64,000 nucleotides of DNA from Xenopus tropicalis (Eukaryota > Chordata > Amphibia > Anura > Pipidae): assembly GCF_000004195.4 (NCBI RefSeq), contig NC_030678.2:64132378-64196377 (forward strand). Direction: 5' to 3'. This document shows, piece after piece, positions 1 to 12,739 of this stretch. The notes under the pieces are model-generated. The model had not been told where the DNA came from and did no database searches. It worked only from the letters and a program-made list of their open reading frames with translations. The translations under genes and the position numbers were made by a program. How positions within the stretch are numbered: position 1 is the stretch's first letter; every line of letters starts with the position of its first letter.

Positions 1-3000
1 TACTTCTGATTTTTATACCCCTTGATACATGATTAGAATCATGCAAGTGGTTATTTCTTAAAATGTTATGGAAATAAAATGGGCACAGACAGGAGTCTAT
101 TGCCATGTATTGCTCTTTACAAAACTACAGATTGAAAACCCGACATAAAATTGGACATTTATTGCCAAGAAATAGTTTATTTGCCAGATAAACAGATACA
201 CATGTAAGAAAAATGTTTCCACTTCATGTTGTTAATGGTTCTTTAATTAATGTTACTCTTCTATTGTGGAAAGAAATACCACAACATTAAAATAAATCGT
301 AAGGATTTCAAGAGTAACTTGAATAAATATCAAAGGGGAATTGAATACATAAAATAATAAATAAGAACTGCATTAGTTGCCCTAACTAAATATAGAGTAA
401 GACTACATTACCTGTCAATATAAAATCAAGTAGCCACATACGGAGTCTGTCCAGTTCTGTCATTTTTAAATGAATTGGGTCCCATCAGACCATGAGATTG
501 TGTGGTGTTATTCGCCAACCTGGGTGAGGTTGGACTTTTCTAACTGAGCAGATGTTAGGATAAATTATTGTAAACAATTTACCAAGCTGCCTATCATTGT
601 ATCGGATTAGATTATTGGGTGTGTAATGAACTATAATGCTGTGTAACACCCTGGAAACAATTCAATGAAGGTGTGTGTCCCTGTACCCAATCGGCATTGA
701 TATTAACATTCTTTTATCAACATTCAGTGTTTCTCGAAAGACCCTGTGTGTATAGACCTACTGGGATAAAGCAAATATCTACATTTACAAGACATCATTG
801 TAAGGAGCCATGCTGCATGGGTGCACACACTTACCTTAAATACTTATTTTATGGAACGCATGCTGTTAAATGTAATATCTAAAAAGTAAATGCTTCTTAA
901 AAATAGACATATTGCATAATGCATTTATCCAGAAAATCAATGAAACACTTTGAATTGAACTTTCACTCAATAGGCTTCAATATGCAAGAGCAGTAATTAT
1001 CAGCAAACAAATAAACCAGCAAGTCAATGCATCTCCAAAATCATTTTTTTTCATTTATTAATTGATCTAAGGTTGTACAGTTAAGAAAATACCTAAGGCC
1101 TTGGTATTATTTACATTGGCTAGACCAACAGTTGTATACAAAGAGCAATTTATTGAATTGAACTGAAAACCACAATTTAAATCATGACAAACCCCCCAAA
1201 CATCAGTCATCACTGGGCTTAAGTTTCAAGTATAAAGCCAGTATAAAGCCCTGTCAACGTTGCTAGTTAAGGAATGTGCCTTTTTTTAAGATCCCCCAAA
1301 CATTGACCATCATGGATTGTATATACAGGTCCAACATTGCCTAACTTACCAGAGTATGGGTGAGCTGGTTCTACAATACCTTCCAGGATGGGGGGATACT
1401 CCTACAGCATGGTGTAATCCAGCCTTTAGAAGGATTACACCCCCAATAAAGAGTGACTGACAGACCTGTCTCTCTGTGCTCTGTCAAGTTGTGTTGAATC
1501 TGCTACTGAGCAGGTCTAGGTTGGGGGATGTTAAAAAAATTGTTATATTCATTACTTGCAATACTGACATAATTATTAACAACATTTCTGTAAACTTTAA
1601 ATATTTGGACAATCTTAGATGGGGAAACATCACAAAAAACAGTTGACACGTGGCATTATTATTCACAAGTATAGGTCAATAGAGATATTCACTAGAATTA
1701 GAGTCTTTAAATAGTTTTTACAGAGGCAAAAGTTAATCAGTAAGGTAACCTTAACTACTTCCCTATTTAGATAGAACAGATGTCATTTACTAGACCAAGT
1801 AATGCAATATAAAGAGGAAAGCAGACAATTAACAAGGGCAAATATATTATTTGCCCTTTTATTGTTATTACAAAGAAATATGATTTTGTTTCATGATTCC
1901 TTGACTGCACTAATTCATTCACAAGACCTGTTTGTTTACTATGCAAGCTTACAATGAATGTGCAATGTATGGTTGTCAAAACAAAAATAGAAGTTATTAA
2001 AAGGGTTCATTTTATTAAACCTGTTAAGTGTTTAATGATGGCTTTCTTTTCACCTACAGTCAAATTAGTTATAAATGTCAAAGTTATTTGCCCTTCATTA
2101 GAAATATTCACAGAGCTTAGGCATTTGCACATACCTAGTGGCATGAAAACAAGGTGGGAAAAGAGTTTATGGAGGACCCCTAATTCTTCTCAACGGATTG
2201 TTTTTTTTGGCCAAACATGTTTGAAAATGCCCTCTATGATGTATTTGTGATGCATTTTTTTAAAGTGAATTATCCTGTGTATATGTGTACCTTGTAAAGA
2301 GAATGCATGGGGCCTGTAAAGCACAGAGGTTTGTGTGCAGCTTTCTTAAGGCAAGGTTTAATGTGAGCCTAAGCATGCTTATTTGTATTTGTTTTCTATA
2401 ATCTATTTACTTTGTTTTGAATATGTAGATTCATATACCTTTTGGCTAAAAAAGAAAAATTATAAGAGATTAACATTTCCTGTTTACAACTGAAATCAAT
2501 TTAAAAGGTTTTTGGAATCAATAATTGAGTGGAACAATGCAACATTTTTGCTCTAAAAGTTGTTAAGCTTTGAGCTAAATCTTTCCAGATTGGTCCCTTG
2601 TAGCCCTTTGTTCTACATGGCCTTTACAGTCCTATAATGCTTTCTGATAACTGCATTTGTTCTCGGATGTATAAGAAAAAAAAAAAAAACCCCAAAAACC
2701 CATTACATTTTATGTAACCAGACTGAACCGTTTTTTTTTTTGCAATCCCATACAGGTAAGTGGAGTCTTTTTTGCCCAGATTTTACCATTTCCGCTGTTT
2801 TGACGCCATTCCCTGGGAAACTTAAAATCAAGGTCCTACTGTATTTTGTTTTACCACTGTTTCTGACAGAAGGAATGTTTTAAACAGCATATTCACCTAT
2901 TGTTAAATCTTTTTATCCTTTCCATGTTGCATTTGGCAATAGGGTCTTTTAATTAATTTATTACATGGATTTGGATCAGTTTTGCTGGAGGAAGGAGTTA

Positions 3001-3095
3001 ACAACCCACTCTTACACCATCTTGATGCAGAGCTCAGAACATTAGTTGTCAACATGGTTAGACCTATGTGAATGAGTAACAAAATGATGGGGCCT
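1..3095. other. AT-rich sequence, no gene seen
   Basis: I see no convincing open frame or splice-bounded exon on either strand. There are poly-A and poly-T runs near 2680-2740. It lies downstream of anks1a, so it is 3' untranslated or intergenic. Confidence 0.5.
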
Positions 3096-3099
3096 GACT

Positions 3100-3415
3100 G
3101 CAGTGGCATACAACAGAATTGCAATAAAGTTTTGGCCGGCACAACAGGTACAATGCAAGCGGGGCTTAACCCCTGTTTGTTTGTTTCAAGTGAAGCAATG
3201 TTTCTTGTCCGATGAAGGGGTCCACCCCCGAAACTTTGCTTCACTTAAAATAAACATGCAGGGGTTAAGCCCCGCTTGCATTGTACCTGTTGTGCCGGCC
3301 GAAAACTTTCTTGCATTGTGTTTTGATGGTACTGACCCTCTAGAGTCTAAGCACCAGGTCGAAAAAAGGAAGAGGTACAGGTGTGCTGGTTGAATTTTTT
3401 CTTGTCTATACAACA
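3100..3415. repeat. Fold-back repeat with 42-bp perfect arms
   Basis: GGCCGGCACAACAGG... at 3134-3175 is repeated exactly inverted at 3259-3300. Inside are shorter inverted pieces (TGAAGCAA / TTGCTTCA) around a loop containing CCGATGA, a GGGG/CCCC stem and CGAAAC. The loop resembles the catalytic core of a hammerhead ribozyme with one core change (T to C), as found in Penelope-like retroelements, but the outer stems do not fit. I call it a repeat relic. Confidence 0.6.
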
Positions 3416-4288
3416 GAACTGCACTTAACACAAGTACTATTTAAGCATATGCTTCATTAGTACATTTTTCAATTATGCTTAATTTGGTAATAAAAAATGT
3501 ATGTTAGGACAAAGGTGAACACTCCCAACATTATTGTTGCCTGGGGATCTCATATACATATCAGTGCTATATAACATAGCCTGATTTTTATTTGTTTGAG
3601 TTTGCCGTCACAAAAAACTCTTCACTTTAATAACTGTGCATCAAAACATCACTTTATAAATATATTACTGCAGTCGGCTGAGTCACAGCATCACCCTTTT
3701 TTGGTAGAAAAGGGATAAGAACACCACATTGTACCAATGCACTCTAAAATTACCTAACTGAACAACTAATAAAGTGCCCTTGATCAGACTTTATACTGCA
3801 ATTATCAACATGTCTAAGAAATGCCTCATTATGCTGTCCTACCTTGTAATCTAACCTACAAATTAAATTATGAAGCAGATGAAGCAATTAATTACAGATA
3901 TTGTAATTGATAGATCAAAGGTAAAGTCCAGGAAGTTCTTCATGACTAGAAATGTCATGATATATTCTTTACCAGTTATACATCATTATTTACATTATAA
4001 TCTTTACTATCAGGACCATCCAGAAGTTATATTATTTCTGAATGTGGTTCACTATGCCAGTCTATATTGCACTACAAAAATTTCTTTTTACAACAAGATA
4101 TGCCTGGTTCACAGATTTTTTTCAGTTCATTTTCTTTTGTCAACATACTTCTGGATACTCTTGATGTAGCTGACCTATAGTGTCACACATAAACATGGAG
4201 GGGAAAAAAAAAGTTTACTTACTAATATGGTCCCACACTTTTTTAAGGGGTAATATTCCTCACCATTATGTATGGTAAATTACAAATA
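3416..4288. other. AT-rich sequence, no gene seen
   Basis: No exon, known repeat end or tandem array was recognised on either strand. Confidence 0.45.
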
Positions 4289-4738
4289 TTAGGGGGCTCA
4301 TTTACTAACCATCAATTTTTAATTTTAAACAAGATTTAATTTTTTTCTGAAAAAGTTGGTGAGAAAACACACAATCTTTCCAAGATTTACTATGTGTTTA
4401 AACAACAAAAAATCCATATTCGACAGTTCACCAGATTAAACTTGCTAGTTCATGTAGAAGTTAATGGCAAAGCTCCCTTCCCTTTAAGTTCTTCTTTTGT
4501 GTCAAAACTTTAGAGATTTTGCTGGGTTTTGTCAAAAAAATCACGACTTGTTCAAATTGTCGCTGCAACATTTTGATAGGATTTTTGCAGCAACAATTCA
4601 AAAAAGTTGTTTTGTTTTTTTACGACATTTCTCAGAGTGACCTTTTTTTTTTTTAGTAAATATCAGACATTCAAGAAAACTAAGTCAGTTGAATTTAAAA
4701 AGAAAAATTTTTGGAGTTTTAGTAAATCCACCCCTAAA
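4289..4738. mobile_element. MITE with AGGGG...ATTTACTAA ends
   Basis: The left end AGGGGGCTCATTTACTAA is matched inverted by TTTTAGTAAATCCACCCCT at the right. The interior is AT-rich without coding capacity. The type is common in frog genomes and may be Harbinger-like, but the class is uncertain because the target duplication is not clear. Confidence 0.55.
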
Positions 4739-4927
4739 TGTATAATATGCTACAGTTATGGTCTTCCTTACTGTTAATCAGTTCTTTTTCTTGATGCGAT
4801 ATTTATTTGCAAGCAATGTTGTACTGGCAAATACTGGAGAGCACATTTTGCATGCCTGTACATAATTATGTACTTGCTCAAAGCCACCCCCATATCTGCA
4901 CAAATGTTTTGTCTTCACAAATGATCA

Positions 4928-5172
4928 TTTTTGTGCATACAGGCTCAGGCCTGGATTTATGGCAAGGCCACAAAGGCCCGAGTCTAGGGTGGCAAAAATT
5001 AAGGGGGGCATGCTGCCCAGCTGCACCTGAAGTTGTCTTACATCCAGAGCATTGGGATCCAGGGGGAAGGGGTCTAGGCACATCCTGTCCCCTGTACTCC
5101 AAGGGGCAAGATAAAGGATCCTGGGTGGGGTGGTGTTAAGTGGAGGATGCCTTAAAAGAAATCCGGCCCAGT
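4928..5172. mobile_element. Short non-autonomous element with CCTGGATTT ends
   Basis: AGGCCTGGATTTATGG near 4948 and AAATCCGGCCCA at 5159-5170 form imperfect inverted ends around a GC-rich core, unlike the AT-rich surroundings. The frames across it are not genes. Confidence 0.4.
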
Positions 5173-7416
5173 ACAGACTACAAGAAATTAGAGGTAACAT
5201 TGTGGGCACAAACTATGCATGTTTTCTTTTTGTTTTTTAAAAGGAAAGCACTATCCATTACTATGGGGTAACAGGTTATAACCATAAATCAATTTTGATT
5301 TACCATACAAATGGTAAGGAACTTTAGTATTAAACCCAATGTTTCCTGAACTTTTGGAAATGGTGTTTAGCATTAGTTTATAATTGAAACAGCATTTCAA
5401 AAACACTAACAATTAATGCCTGCTTAATTAATCAATCATTGGACTGTTGGACTAGGTAATTAGACCTCGTTTTCAGTTTGTTCAGGACTCCAATGTAACT
5501 TTTTTTTTTTTAGGAATGATCATAAAATGCCTTCTATATTCCTTTTGCTGATGCAGTACAGGTTGTCTTGTAGGGATGCACAGATGGAAAAGTTGCATAG
5601 ATATCAGCCTGTGAAGTGCTTCAAAAAAGAAACTTTCAGATTTCTCAACTTAAACAAGTCAAGGCAAGTCAAACTTGCCCATTATGTTAATTCTCCTTAT
5701 GGATTCTTATAACACTTGTAATTATTATGACCTGACAAAATCAACGAAGAATTGTTTAAGGCATTGCAAGGTAAACTGCAGAGAGAGAGAGACCAAGTCC
5801 ATAACCCTAAATAGAGAAACCATGACAAATTGCAACTGCAAGAATAAAGATTGTATGTTGAGTACCAATTGTCTTATGCTTTTTACTTTTTTACTTCTGC
5901 TATCTAGTTAATTTTATTTGCTTACAAAAGTTTCACTGTAGCAACTGGTTTGATTGATAGACCAGAAAATTAAAGGACCTAAATAAGACTTTAGTAATAA
6001 AATGTTATAACAACTCTAAAGTGAAGTGCCTGTGATAAAGACATGATCAATTAATGCAGAATGTACAATAGCACAGTACTCTACGCTGTGTGATATCAAT
6101 GGGTAATATGTTTTAGTGTTCTTACATTATTAATAAACTGATGGGGGGGAAATGTAATAAAAGACATGCACAAAGCTGTCTCAAACTGCAACAAAAATTC
6201 TCAATTATCAATGTAATATTCTTTATTTGAAAAGCTATTGCAGTAGTTTAATGGCACATATTTCATTTTAAGGCCTTATTGTTATTTATTGCCTTATTGT
6301 TATTTATTGGCCATTGTCACACTAAAAAAATATTTTTAGTAAGAAATGTAAATATGTGCACTGGTGCAAACTACAAAATTTGAAATCTGCACATCTGAAA
6401 AAGTAACTGTTTTTCAAATTGCATATATCTTTCCCATTTATGACTTTTATTACATTCCCCAATAGTGTTTTTCTATATTTTTGTTTATATTCTTCAGATG
6501 GAAAAATTCCTTGGTAACCTGGGCTATGCAAGCATGATTGGTGCTGAGTTTACCTACTGGGTCTGTGCTTGCGTACATGTAAATTAAGTCGAGATTAGTG
6601 AAGTAAACTATGTGCTATAAAATGCAGTTTTCTTTACACAAAATTTTTTGACTTCTGTCTGTATTTGTTGAATACATCTTTGCACGTTAGTTTGCATCAA
6701 GCAGAATGAGTCTGCCTTTAAATCATTTTATTCAATAATATTTTTTGGTAATAAAAATTTAACCTGCAGTATCATGTGTTTTAAGAAAACTTTACCTTCA
6801 TACAAAAGTTTCTACATCAACTGCCCTTCCCCAAATCAAACATCTTTTTAATAAGGATGCATAAAAAAAACTTTTTAGTTTGCAAGCTATATACAAGAGA
6901 AGTATGCATTTCGCACTAAGGACATCCAAGTAGCAGCATATCATGGATGGGGTCGCCGTCCCCTCTACTACCACTGTCTGCTTACATCACATCCAAGTGC
7001 CACTGCTATTAACCACAACATTGCATGTGCCAAAGCCTTTGGACTGATCCTGCCCACAGAGTTTGCTTCCTCTATAGGTCTAATAAGCCTCCCCAAAACC
7101 AGCCGCTCTCCTACCTAATCAGTGGGAGCAGATGGGGAGCGGGGGACACAAGCAGATGGAGTGAGGCCCTGGTAGGTGTGCATCATGTTTTTCTGTGGGG
7201 GCGCGGTGCATGGTTATTACGCTACTGCTTGCATTCATGAGACTTTATCTTCTTCGACTCTTTATGGGGTTCATCAATGATAAAAACCACTGGGGGTGTA
7301 ATAATTAAAGTAGAAAAGATGGTATCAGGTCTAGTAACCAATAAAAGCAGATTGCAATAACTGGTCACCTGATTAGAAGCAATCACTTTTTTAAAGGATA
7401 CTTAATTTCAAACAAT
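5173..7416. other. Sequence without recognised features
   Basis: It is AT-rich. A moderately GC-rich patch at 6930-7240 has short open frames but no splice-bounded or family-like exon. Nothing else was recognised. Confidence 0.45.
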
Positions 7417-7665
7417 TAGGCTAATGCCACATGGGGCAGTGGATAAACACAGGCCGAGATTTGGCACCTACGCTCACATCATCCTTCTCATTTGCCTGCA
7501 CTGCACAGTCACTGTGTCAGTCCGGGTGCAGTCACATGGGTGGATTTTGGTGCCGAAATGCATACTCAAACCAATAAAGTGCCTCTGGGTGCAGACACTC
7601 AAGTGAGCAGATCGAATGATTCTTGGCCTGCATTTATCAACAGGCTGCCATGTGGCATTAGCTTT
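7417..7665. mobile_element. MITE with GGCTAATGCCACATGG ends
   Basis: The left end TAGGCTAATGCCACATGGGG pairs with CCATGTGGCATTAGC at the right (inverted). It belongs to the same broad family as the fold-backs at 22109-22470 and 31250-31383. Confidence 0.65.
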
Positions 7666-9728
7666 ACACTGTTTAACTGATGTCTATGGAAGGATTTTCT
7701 GCAAGAAATAGTATAAAAACTGTTAATTCAAGCAACAATGATCTCTGAGCCAACTTCTTAACAACGTATCTCAGATTTAATTAACTATATACATCTATCA
7801 CGTTAATTTAGTGGCATATGGGGTTTTAAATATGTTACCTAATTCTGAAATCAGAAATTGTTTTGTGTAAAAAGGTATTAGAACAAAATAGATCATTAAT
7901 TTAGACAATAAATAGATAGCTAAAGACTTTGATGAGGGGCAGAAAAATTCAGTTTTTCTGTAAAAAGCACAATACAGTTTTAGAAGTATCACTGACAGGT
8001 GTATTTCTGACCAAGAGTGAATAATTTAAGCAGTTCGGTGGATGTATACAAAATAATAACATTACTAGACTGCAACTAAATCTGATATCAGTCCAGGGTT
8101 ATAAGGAAATTAAAGAATAACCTTTGCGGTCCACTATTAAACACTACTCGCTCTATAGGGTTCTTATTAGACAATGGTTTTGAAAGTTAAATTAGAGAAC
8201 TGCTTACATTTTTAGTGGTAATAGACAGATACAAAGCACCTTCATTCATGGAAGTATACATATTTGTTTAAAGATAACCATCTTTATGCAATGCATTAAA
8301 TCACCAATACAACAACATAGCAGTGTTCATTATTGGTAAATAGAAAATCAACATCATTACACCAGAATGTGTTCATTGTCATTGTACAAAGATACTATTA
8401 TACATCATTAGTTAATATAACAAAAATAAAAGTGATAGATCTAGGATTATTTATATCTATCATATGAAATACACTCATTAACATACTTTAGACTAAAGTT
8501 TCCTAACGCTTTCATGTGGAACAGAGTGTATTTCTGTCTGTATTACAAATAGCCATATGAAAATGTCATATAAATGAATCACCATTAACTAAAAGATGAT
8601 TACATATGTAATTATATGTAGCAGCTTCTGACTAGTACTGAGAAAACATGTTAGTGTAGGGAATCACACAGCACTAAAATGTCAGAGGAACGTTGTGTGT
8701 AGAAATGCATATGGGCAATGGAGAAGACAGAATATCCTTTTGAATACTTGAATAAACCAGCAAGGATGGAAGACCTAAGATTCAGTTGCATGCAGCTGAA
8801 GAGGGCACTGTCATCTCTACCCACAGCTTTCTGATCACATAAAAATTAGGAATACAGGTCAGGAAATGTACCGCATGCACTTGTATTTTCAATCTCAAAT
8901 AAAAAGAAGAATAAATTAGGCTTAAAACATACCATTAATAAAGGGGAAAAAGACATGGTTTCTTTTGCAGACACTGACAGCTAATTCCTAAGTTATAGTG
9001 TGTGCAGACACATTCAAATGCACACACATACCACACATTTTTCTCTCATCTGTACTGTGAACATAGAAGTAGCAGTGTGGCTCCTGGAAAAGAATTGTGA
9101 CCAAGGGTTACTGAGGTGACAGCTCCAGTTTCTTAAAAGCTGATCAAGCAAACAAAACATATACAATTTTTTTTCATAAAGTTCATTGGGGGAGCACACA
9201 TTTTGAACAACAATAAATGAGTGTGTTGATAGGTTGGTCAGACAGGAAAATGAAGTACCTTTAATTGTCCTTAATTAAACTATCACCACAAAAACCTGCT
9301 ACATAAAACTGGAAGATAGTTGATCTTGATGCTGTGATCCTTTTGAAAAAAAGGGAAAAAATGGAGTACCGAAGCAAATCCAAGGCCAGCCACAAGTGTA
9401 AGAAGTCTTAGGGTGATTTATCACTCATATTCTCTCAAACCTATTTTACAAGGGTTTCTCCCAATAATAAAACAAAAATTCTGTCTTTGCAAGCTGGTAC
9501 AGTGTGTACAAAGTCAGAGTTTGGTAGGTTATTATATTCCCTGCAATTTGTTGTGGCTCAGTGATGTTCCTGTGATTTCCACATGGCAGGACTGGAAGGA
9601 TGCTGAATCTGCAGATGTTTGTGCACAACCTGTTAGTGAATCCTCAACTGGAAAGATGGAGAAATAAAGACATTGATAAATGTAAACACACATGGAATTG
9701 GAGTGCTGCAACGTGTTTTTCAGTATAA

Positions 9729-9730
<2 letters not shown>
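7666..9730. other. AT-rich sequence; possible 3' UTR acceptor near 9650
   Basis: No coding exon was recognised. On the minus strand a pyrimidine tract and AG (tctccatctttccag, about 9644-9658) precede a 100-base GC-neutral stretch. This could be the acceptor of a 3' untranslated exon of anks1a, but nothing proves it. Confidence 0.3.

Positions 9731-9762
<32 letters not shown>
9731..9762. repeat. (CA)n/(TA)n microsatellite
   Basis: A run of CA dinucleotides passes directly into TA dinucleotides. It abuts the left end of the following repeat element. Confidence 0.9.
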
Positions 9763-9765
9763 GAA

Positions 9766-10432
9766 ATACCGTATATACTCAGGTATAAGCAGAGTTTTTC
9801 AGCACAAAAAATGTGCTTAAAAACTCATGCTCGGCTTATACTCGAGTGAACATCCCCCCCCCCTGTGAACTCGGTCGGTCGCACTCGTGCATGTGAACGT
9901 CATGCGTGTGCGTACGCAGCCGTCCCGCGAGACGCGGCACCAGTACAGGAACGAAAGCAACAGCCGTCCCGCTGGACGCCGGTCAAGAAATCTAAAGCAG
10001 CAGCCGTCCCGCAGGACGCGTCGCCGTTAAGGGAACCAAAGCAGCAGAAGAGAAGGGTCAGGCCGCTAAAGGGGAGGTAAGGCTGGGAAATAACCAAGGA
10101 GAATGAAGTTCCCCTTACAAGGAAGCTGCTGCTCCATTATTGGCTCAGTCCCTGGCAAAGCCTTCCCTAAAGGGCACGCCATGCCATTGTTACCGTCTAT
10201 ATAATCCCCCTGATAATGAATAAAATCTGCAGCTGTCAACATTATATATTTAAGTTCACAGGGGGTCACGCTGTTCTTTTATTATTTATTTGATATATTA
10301 TTAACTTAGCAGTAGCGGCTGCATTTCCCACCCTAGGCTTATACTTGAGTCAATAAGTTTTTCTAGTTCTTAGGTAAAATTAGGTACCTCGGCTTATATT
10401 CGGATCGGCTTATACTCGAGTATATACGGTAT
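9766..10432. mobile_element. MITE family 'CCGTATATACTCGAGTATAAGC', copy 1
   Basis: The ends are CCGTATATACTC...GGTATAAGC at the left and GGCTTATACTCGAGTATATACGG at the right. A second copy lies at 20505-21600. Both share the subterminal blocks GTGCTTAAAAACTCA and TTAGGTACCTCGGCTTATATTCGG, but their cores differ. The core of this copy is GC- and CpG-rich (9870-10080), with repeated CCGTCCCGC motifs. No transposase is present. Confidence 0.8.
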
Positions 10433-10554
10433 ATAAGAAAGTCAATTAAACACTGTTTTTGATATGCAAGTATAAAAAACATGAATAATAAATGTAAATA
10501 AAATATAGAAATGCCACTGCAGAAAGTGCCAGAGCATATGTACGCATACCCAAT

Positions 10555-10655
10555 AAACACACTGCACTTCTGCATTTCCCGGCTTAGACGCGGTCCACCA
10601 GAAATCCTCGGGGATCAACTGGTGGATTGCGATCAACGTTTTGGCCACCCCTGGT
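10555..10655. mobile_element. hAT-type element end
   Basis: The sequence ends GTTTTGGCCACCCCTG at about 10639-10654, a typical hAT terminal repeat (CAGGGGTGGCCAAAAC on the minus strand), preceded by GATCAACTGGTGGATTGCGA. I could not delimit the other end. Confidence 0.5.
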
Positions 10656-10882
10656 GTAGGGTCTTTAGGGTGCACCAAACTTTTATCTCAGTGTTGCTGG
10701 GTTTGAAAAACACAGGAATGCGATGTTTGTTGAATATTCTCCTTTTCTGATTTCCTTGCAACATATGGGATGACTATGTTACTTCGCCTGCTGTGTTCCT
10801 CCCTTTTGTTTGTTGGTCTGGTCTATTTGCTAGTCTTTGATTTAGTTTTGATAAAGGCCCAGTCTGGGTACCCCCAAGTTTT

Positions 10883-10938
10883 CAGAGCTCGTTTTAGATG
10901 TTTGTATTCCTTTCAATACAAACATCTAAAAGGAGCTC
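10883..10938. repeat. Short hairpin, ~25-bp arms
   Basis: AGAGCTCGTTTTAGATGTTT... is followed after a short loop by its near-perfect inverse ...AAACATCTAAAAGGAGCTCT. Confidence 0.7.
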
Positions 10939-10996
10939 TAAAAACTTGTGGGTATAAATAAATATAAATAATATGCTAATGTTTTTCACAATGCAT

Positions 10997-11300
10997 ACCC
11001 CCCAACTGTCCCACTTTTCGCGGGACAGTCCCGCTTTTTCCGGCGCGTTCCGCTGTCCCGGATAGTTCCATGAATGTCCCGCATTGCGGGACATTCATGG
11101 AACTAGCCAGCACAGCAGGATGCGCTGGCTGGAGCCGGATGTTCCAGCTTCTATATCGGCGTTGCTCGTTATGCGGCTCCTTGTACAGCGCGCAGGGCCT
11201 TTTATAAGGTTGCGCACCGTGCGTACGCATGACGTCATTACGCACGGGGCGCAACCTTATAAAAGGGCCTGGCACCGCCGCATAAGGAGAGACGTCGTAG
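10997..11300. mobile_element. GC-rich multi-palindrome element
   Basis: It begins CCCCCAACTGTCCCACTTTT, a motif shared with 46935-47000 and with the 51404 region. It contains a perfect hairpin with 19-bp arms and 1-nt loop (11065-11103) and a second inverted pair around CCTTTTATAAGGTTGCGC (11193-11271). GC-rich compared with its surroundings. Probably a non-autonomous DNA element; class not resolved. Confidence 0.6.
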
Positions 11301-11325
11301 AAGAAGGCAGAGCGCCTGTGGGGTA

Positions 11326-12016
11326 CTGTGTATAGGGGGGCTACTATGTATAGGGGGCACTGTTTATGGTTGGGCTACTGTGTATGGGGGACACTGTTAA
11401 TGGGGGGGGTACTGCGTATGGGGGGGGCTACTGTATATGGGGGTACTGTGTATGGGGTGGCTACTGTGTATGGGGGGGGCTACTGTGTATGGGGGGGCTA
11501 CTGTGTATGGGGGGGCTACTGTGTATGGGGGGGCTACTGTGTATGGGGGGGCTACTGTGTATGGGGGACTACTGTGTATGGGGGTACTGTGTATAGGGGG
11601 GCTACTGTGTATAGGGGGTACTGTGTATAGGGGGGCTACTGTGTATAGGGGGGCTACTGTGTATAGGGGGCACTGTTTATGGGGGACTACTGTGTATGGG
11701 GGTACTGTTTATGGGGGGCTACTGTGTATGGGGGGCTACTGTGTATGGGGGGCACTGTTTATGGGGGACTACTGTATATGGGGCTACTGTGTATGGGGGG
11801 GCTACTGTGTATGGGGGGGCACCTGTGTATGGGGGCACCTGTGTATGGGGGGCACCTGTGTATGGGGGGCACCTGTGTATGGGGGGCACCTGTGTATGGG
11901 GGGGCACTGTTTATGGGGGACTACTGTGTATGGGGGGGCTACTGTGTATGAGGGGGCTACTGTGTATGAGGGGGCTACTGTGTATGAGGGGGGCTAGTGT
12001 GTATGGGGGGGGCAAA
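11326..12016. repeat. G-rich minisatellite, ~17-bp unit (about 40 copies)
   Basis: Tandem copies of TACTGTGTATGGGGGGGC with variants (TATAGGGGG, CACCTGTGTATGGGG, TATGAGGGGG). Runs of five to seven G recur every 16-18 bp on the plus strand, so G-quadruplex folding of that strand is plausible. Several overlapping open frames cross it, made only of Tyr-Gly-Gly type repeats, and are not genes. Confidence 0.95.
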
Positions 12017-12187
12017 ACTGGTACATAGTTATAACTCACTTATAACTGACTGCCTTCTCTCTATATTTGTATTTTATATGTAGGAGTTGCTATATTGTTT
12101 TCCTTAGGTAGTACAGTATGAGGGTATAGCACATTTGCGTCTGATCCCGCCATTTCATCTATATAAAAGGAGTATTTTTGTTTTTAA

Positions 12188-12360
12188 ATGAGGTGTGGTA
12201 ATTGGGGCGTGGCCACAAAAGTGGGTGTGGTCAAAAAAATTGTAAAAATATGTGTAAGTGGCTTTTGTGAGCTACATGTTGCTCATCAACCCCTTGGACG
12301 TAGCTCCCAGTGGCCTCAAAGCAGGTACTTATTTTTGAACTCCTTGGCTTGTAAAAAAAG
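12188..12360 (-). mobile_element. Partial hAT MITE (minus orientation) and flanking repeat
   Basis: Segment 12253-12350 (TGAGCTACATGTTGCTCATC ... AGTGGCCTCAAAGCAGGTAC) is the inverse of the internal part of the hAT MITE whose ends are seen at 56061 and 61290. The GGGCGTGGCCAC motif before it belongs to another repeat. Confidence 0.55.
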
Positions 12361-12479
12361 AACAAAAAACATAAAACAAAAAAAACAGGTATACTGCCAA
12401 ATAGAGTCCTCCTGTACCTGCCACTACATATAGAGGCCAATAACAGCCTTTGTATTGTAGTATACCAATAATTTATAAA

Positions 12480-12739
12480 GAGAACTGTTATTAAGATAAA
12501 AAAATAAATTTAACTGTAGTGGGTTTTCAGTAAATCTTCTTAGTATTTTTTAATTATGTAAAAACACAAACTTACTGTTTTTTTTACATTTAAATACATT
12601 TTATACCACTGGTATATATGAAAGTAGCTCATTTCCACCATAAAATAGCTTAAAAAGACAAGAGAAAATATATTTAAGATGTTTTACTTGTTTTAACATG
12701 ATTAGTTAGGTAATGTACTTACAGGGTACTTAGGTCTTA
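12480..12739 (-). other. anks1a: probable start of anks1a 3' untranslated region
   Basis: This is the sequence immediately after the stop codon on the minus strand. It is AT-rich and non-repetitive. A possible ATTAAA polyadenylation signal lies at 12549-12554 (minus strand), about 190 nt after the stop. No canonical AATAAA is seen before repeat DNA begins near 12.35 kb. A donor-like site at 12715-12722 could instead splice this sequence out. The true 3' end is not determined. Confidence 0.4.

Noticed and set aside
3134..3300. Third complete hammerhead ribozyme
   Set aside because: The core-like CCGATGA...CGAAAC with stem II is present, but stems I and III cannot be formed as in known hammerheads.
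6930..7240. Possible exon in a GC-richer patch
   Set aside because: No paired splice sites, and the short frames do not resemble a known domain.
9446..9744. Coding exon of anks1a or a neighbour near 9.5-9.7 kb
   Set aside because: An acceptor-like site exists, but the frame continuing from anks1a stops within five codons, and no similarity to any family was recognised; kept only as a possible 3' UTR exon.
10770..10961. Membrane-like small open frame (LLCSSLLFVGLVYLLVF)
   Set aside because: A single short hydrophobic frame in AT-rich DNA between repeats; expected by chance.
11328..11997. Overlapping Tyr/Gly-rich frames of 76-186 codons
   Set aside because: Products of the G-rich 17-bp minisatellite, open in several frames at once.
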